From Pseudomonadota bacterium (GTDB taxonomy: Bacteria; Pseudomonadota; Gammaproteobacteria; Burkholderiales; Burkholderiaceae_E), in contig JAEWFA010000015.1 in the NCBI GenBank assembly GCA_023389055.1, forward strand, positions 1-64,000: a stretch of DNA of 64,000 nucleotides. The letters are read 5' to 3'. Of the stretch, positions 62,095 to 64,000 are shown one piece after another (position 1 is the first letter of the stretch; every line of letters begins with the position of its first letter). The notes beneath the pieces were generated by a model. That model was given only the letters and a program-made list of their open reading frames with translations. It had not been told where the DNA came from and searched no databases. The position numbers and the translations under genes were made by a program.

Positions 62095-63588
62095 TCAGCG
62101 CTCGCCCATGCCTTGCGCCGGCTCGGGCGCGCTGCCCGCGCGCACCTTCTTCTCGATGCGATCGCCCGCGTCGGCGTCGATGCTCTTCCAGTAATCGAAC
62201 GCGCGCTCGAGCACCGGCGAGCGCACACCGCCGAGGAGGCTGCCGGCCACCTGTTCGACGAGCGCCGCGCGTTGCGCGTCGTCGAATACCTGGCGCACGA
62301 GGATTCCCGGTTGCGTGAAGTCGTCGTCGTCCGCGCGCAGCGTGTAGGCGCTGCGCACCATCTCGCCGTCGGCTTCCCAGCCGTCGTCCATCGCGCCGGT
62401 TTCGTCGGCCCACGAACGCCCGCCGCTGTTCGGCGCATAGACCGGTGCGTTGCCGCTGTGCTCGACCGTCATCTGCCCGTCGAACATGTACGTGTTGACC
62501 GCCACCTTCGGCCGGTTCACCGGCAGTTGATGAAAGTTGGTGCCGATGCGGTTGCGCTGCGCGTCGTTGTAGGCGAAGGCACGCCCGAGGAGCATCTTGT
62601 CCGGCGACAGTCCGATGCCGGGCACCGTGTTGCCCGGCGAGAACGCCGCCTGCTCGATCTGGGCGAAGAAGTTCTCGGGGTTGCGGTTCAGCGTCATCGT
62701 GCCGACCTCGTGCAGCGGCCAGTCGGCATGCGGCCAGGTCTTCGTGAGGTCGAAGGGGTTGAGGCGGTAGGTCTTCGCGTCGGCGTAGGGCATCACCTGC
62801 ACCGACAGCGTCCAGCTCGGATGCTCGCCGCGCGCGATCGCGTCGAACAGGTCGCGGCGATGGAAGTCGGCATCCTTTCCGGCCATCGCGGCGGCTTCGG
62901 CGTTGGTGAAGAAAGCCATGCCCTGCTTCGTGTGGAAGTGGTACTTCACCCAGGACCTCTCGCCCGACGCGTTCACCCACAGGAACGTGTGCGAACCGTA
63001 GCCGTTCATGTGGCGCCAGGTGCGCGGCAGGCCACGCACGCCCATCAGGTAGGTCACCTGGTGGGCGGTCTCGGGGTTGCTCGTCCAGAAGTCCCACTGC
63101 ATGTGGTTGTCGCGCAGCCCCGAGTCGGGCAGCCGCTTCTGGCTGCGGATGAAGTGCGGGAACTTCATCGGGTCGCGCACGAAGAAGACCGGCGTGTTGT
63201 TGCCGACGAGGTCGTAGTTGCCTTCGTCGCTATAGAACTTCAGCGAGAAGCCGCGCACGTCGCGCCAGGTGTCGGGGCTGCCCATCTCGCCTGCGACGGT
63301 GGAGAAACGCGCGAGCATCTCCGTTTTCGCTCCCTTGCGAAAGAGCGCCGCCTTCGTCCAGCGGGAGACGTCGGAGGTGGTCTCGAAGATGCCGAAGGCG
63401 CCCGCGCCCTTCGCGTGCGGCTGGCGCTCGGGCACCTTCTCGCGATTGAAGTGCGCCATCTGCTCGAGGAAGTGCACGTCGTGCAGCAGGATCGGACCGT
63501 CGGCGCCGATCGTCAGCGAGTTTCGGTCGCTGGCCGCCGGTGCACCGCTGCCGGTGGTGGATCCGCTACTCGTTTTCGGTTCGCTCAT
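62095..63588 (-). CDS. catalase (monofunctional heme type)
   Basis: A 497-residue heme catalase that splits hydrogen peroxide. The distal His is in PHAKGAGAFG, the Asn in VGNNTPVFFVRD, and the heme-ligand Tyr in RAFAYNDAQRNRIG. Small-subunit clade by length; the N-terminal 20 residues are Ser/Thr/Gly-rich. ATG at 63588. Divergent from the antiporter gene; the 192-bp gap should hold both promoters. Confidence 0.95.
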   Translation of the reverse strand: MSEPKTSSGSTTGSGAPAASDRNSLTIGADGPILLHDVHFLEQMAHFNREKVPERQPHAKGAGAFGIFETTSDVSRWTKAALFRKGAKTEMLARFSTVAGEMGSPDTWRDVRGFSLKFYSDEGNYDLVGNNTPVFFVRDPMKFPHFIRSQKRLPDSGLRDNHMQWDFWTSNPETAHQVTYLMGVRGLPRTWRHMNGYGSHTFLWVNASGERSWVKYHFHTKQGMAFFTNAEAAAMAGKDADFHRRDLFDAIARGEHPSWTLSVQVMPYADAKTYRLNPFDLTKTWPHADWPLHEVGTMTLNRNPENFFAQIEQAAFSPGNTVPGIGLSPDKMLLGRAFAYNDAQRNRIGTNFHQLPVNRPKVAVNTYMFDGQMTVEHSGNAPVYAPNSGGRSWADETGAMDDGWEADGEMVRSAYTLRADDDDFTQPGILVRQVFDDAQRAALVEQVAGSLLGGVRSPVLERAFDYWKSIDADAGDRIEKKVRAGSAPEPAQGMGER

Positions 63589-63780
63589 TTCGCTGCTCCT
63601 GCTGCTCGGCGGGGCTCGACGGACAGTCGCCCGGTGTGTGGGCCAGCATAGCCTCGAGGCGCGGGAACACATCGCCCGGACCGCGCCGAGATCGCGGGCA
63701 TGCCGCGCGCTCGAGCATCTTGTCGCGTAATCCGCATCGCAGACGAAAGCGGCTATCGGGGCTGCTACATTCGCAGTCCG

Positions 63781-64000
63781 ATGGAAGCCGTCAACCAACT
63801 GCTGCTGGTAGGTGCGCTGGTGATGTTCGCCGGCATCCTGCTCGGCGCATTCTCGTCGCGCTTCGGCATCCCGTTCCTGCTCGTGTTCCTGCTGGTCGGG
63901 ATGCTCGCCGGCGAGGACGGCATCGGCGGCATCGACTTCGACGACCATCGGCTTGCGTTCTTCGTCGGCAACCTCGCGCTGGCGATCATCCTGCTCGACG
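63781..64000 (+). CDS. K+/H+ antiporter (CvrA/NhaP2 type), N-terminal part
   Basis: Only the first 73 codons are inside the window. They encode MEAVNQLLLVGALVMFAGIL followed by two more hydrophobic segments, with SSRFGIPFLLVFLLVGMLAGEDG and DFDDHRLAFFVGNLALAIILLDG. This matches the CPA1 potassium/proton antiporter group (cell volume regulation protein A). The gene continues past the window end. Confidence 0.85.
   Translation, partial: MEAVNQLLLVGALVMFAGILLGAFSSRFGIPFLLVFLLVGMLAGEDGIGGIDFDDHRLAFFVGNLALAIILLD

Overview
The window is GC-rich chromosomal DNA, almost fully coding, from a betaproteobacterium, most likely of the order Burkholderiales. This assignment is inferred from gene order and protein character, not from a database search. 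The supporting order is glnE | yhdP - nitrilase - tldD - (MFS) - aroG, together with queA-tgt-yajC-secD-secF, a three-gene pntAA-pntAB-pntB transhydrogenase and a fimT/pilVWX/pilY1 pilus cluster. I see no insertion sequence, prophage, CRISPR array or rRNA. There is one tRNA, Leu(CAA).

Layout. 1-5.3 kb: zinc-finger protein and ilvE, an MFS transporter, glnE. 5.3-15.2 kb: yhdP, a nitrilase-family amidase, tldD, a second MFS transporter, a Phe-codon leader with an intrinsic terminator, the DAHP synthase aroG, and a cyclic-nucleotide-binding protein. 15.2-25.4 kb: cobalamin adenosyltransferase, an FAD-linked 2-hydroxyacid dehydrogenase, hemerythrin, the gcvH-gcvP-gcvT operon behind a tandem glycine riboswitch, a LysM lipoprotein, cysteine synthase and an esterase. 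25.4-33.6 kb: a two-subunit heme-copper enzyme that lacks the usual active-site Tyr, its sigma-54 promoter, a divergent sigma-54 activator, and glcDEF. 33.7-40.3 kb: minor pilins and PilY1. 40.3-48.6 kb: a lipoprotein, a membrane protein, pntB-pntAB-pntAA, mnmA, a glutathione S-transferase and purB. 48.6-57.4 kb: secF-secD-yajC, an exosortase-associated type acyltransferase, tgt, queA, a GH15 enzyme and the tRNA. 57.6-64 kb: reverse transsulfuration genes, a LysR regulator, a duplicated and partly decayed divergent gene pair, catalase, and the start of a K+/H+ antiporter.

The most notable points are these. (1) The oxidase-like operon at 25.4-28.0 kb may encode a nitric oxide reductase of the NorSY/sNOR type rather than an oxygen reductase. 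It has a near-consensus -24/-12 promoter, and two tandem perfect palindromes sit upstream as a likely enhancer. (2) aroG appears to be controlled by phenylalanine attenuation. (3) The gcv riboswitch is followed by a perfect 9-bp inverted repeat that can hide the gcvH ribosome-binding site. (4) A dispersed palindromic element made of heptamer repeats occurs twice, each time next to a perfect hairpin that contains a stop codon. (5) A LysR/small-secreted-protein divergent pair is duplicated, and each copy has lost the opposite partner.
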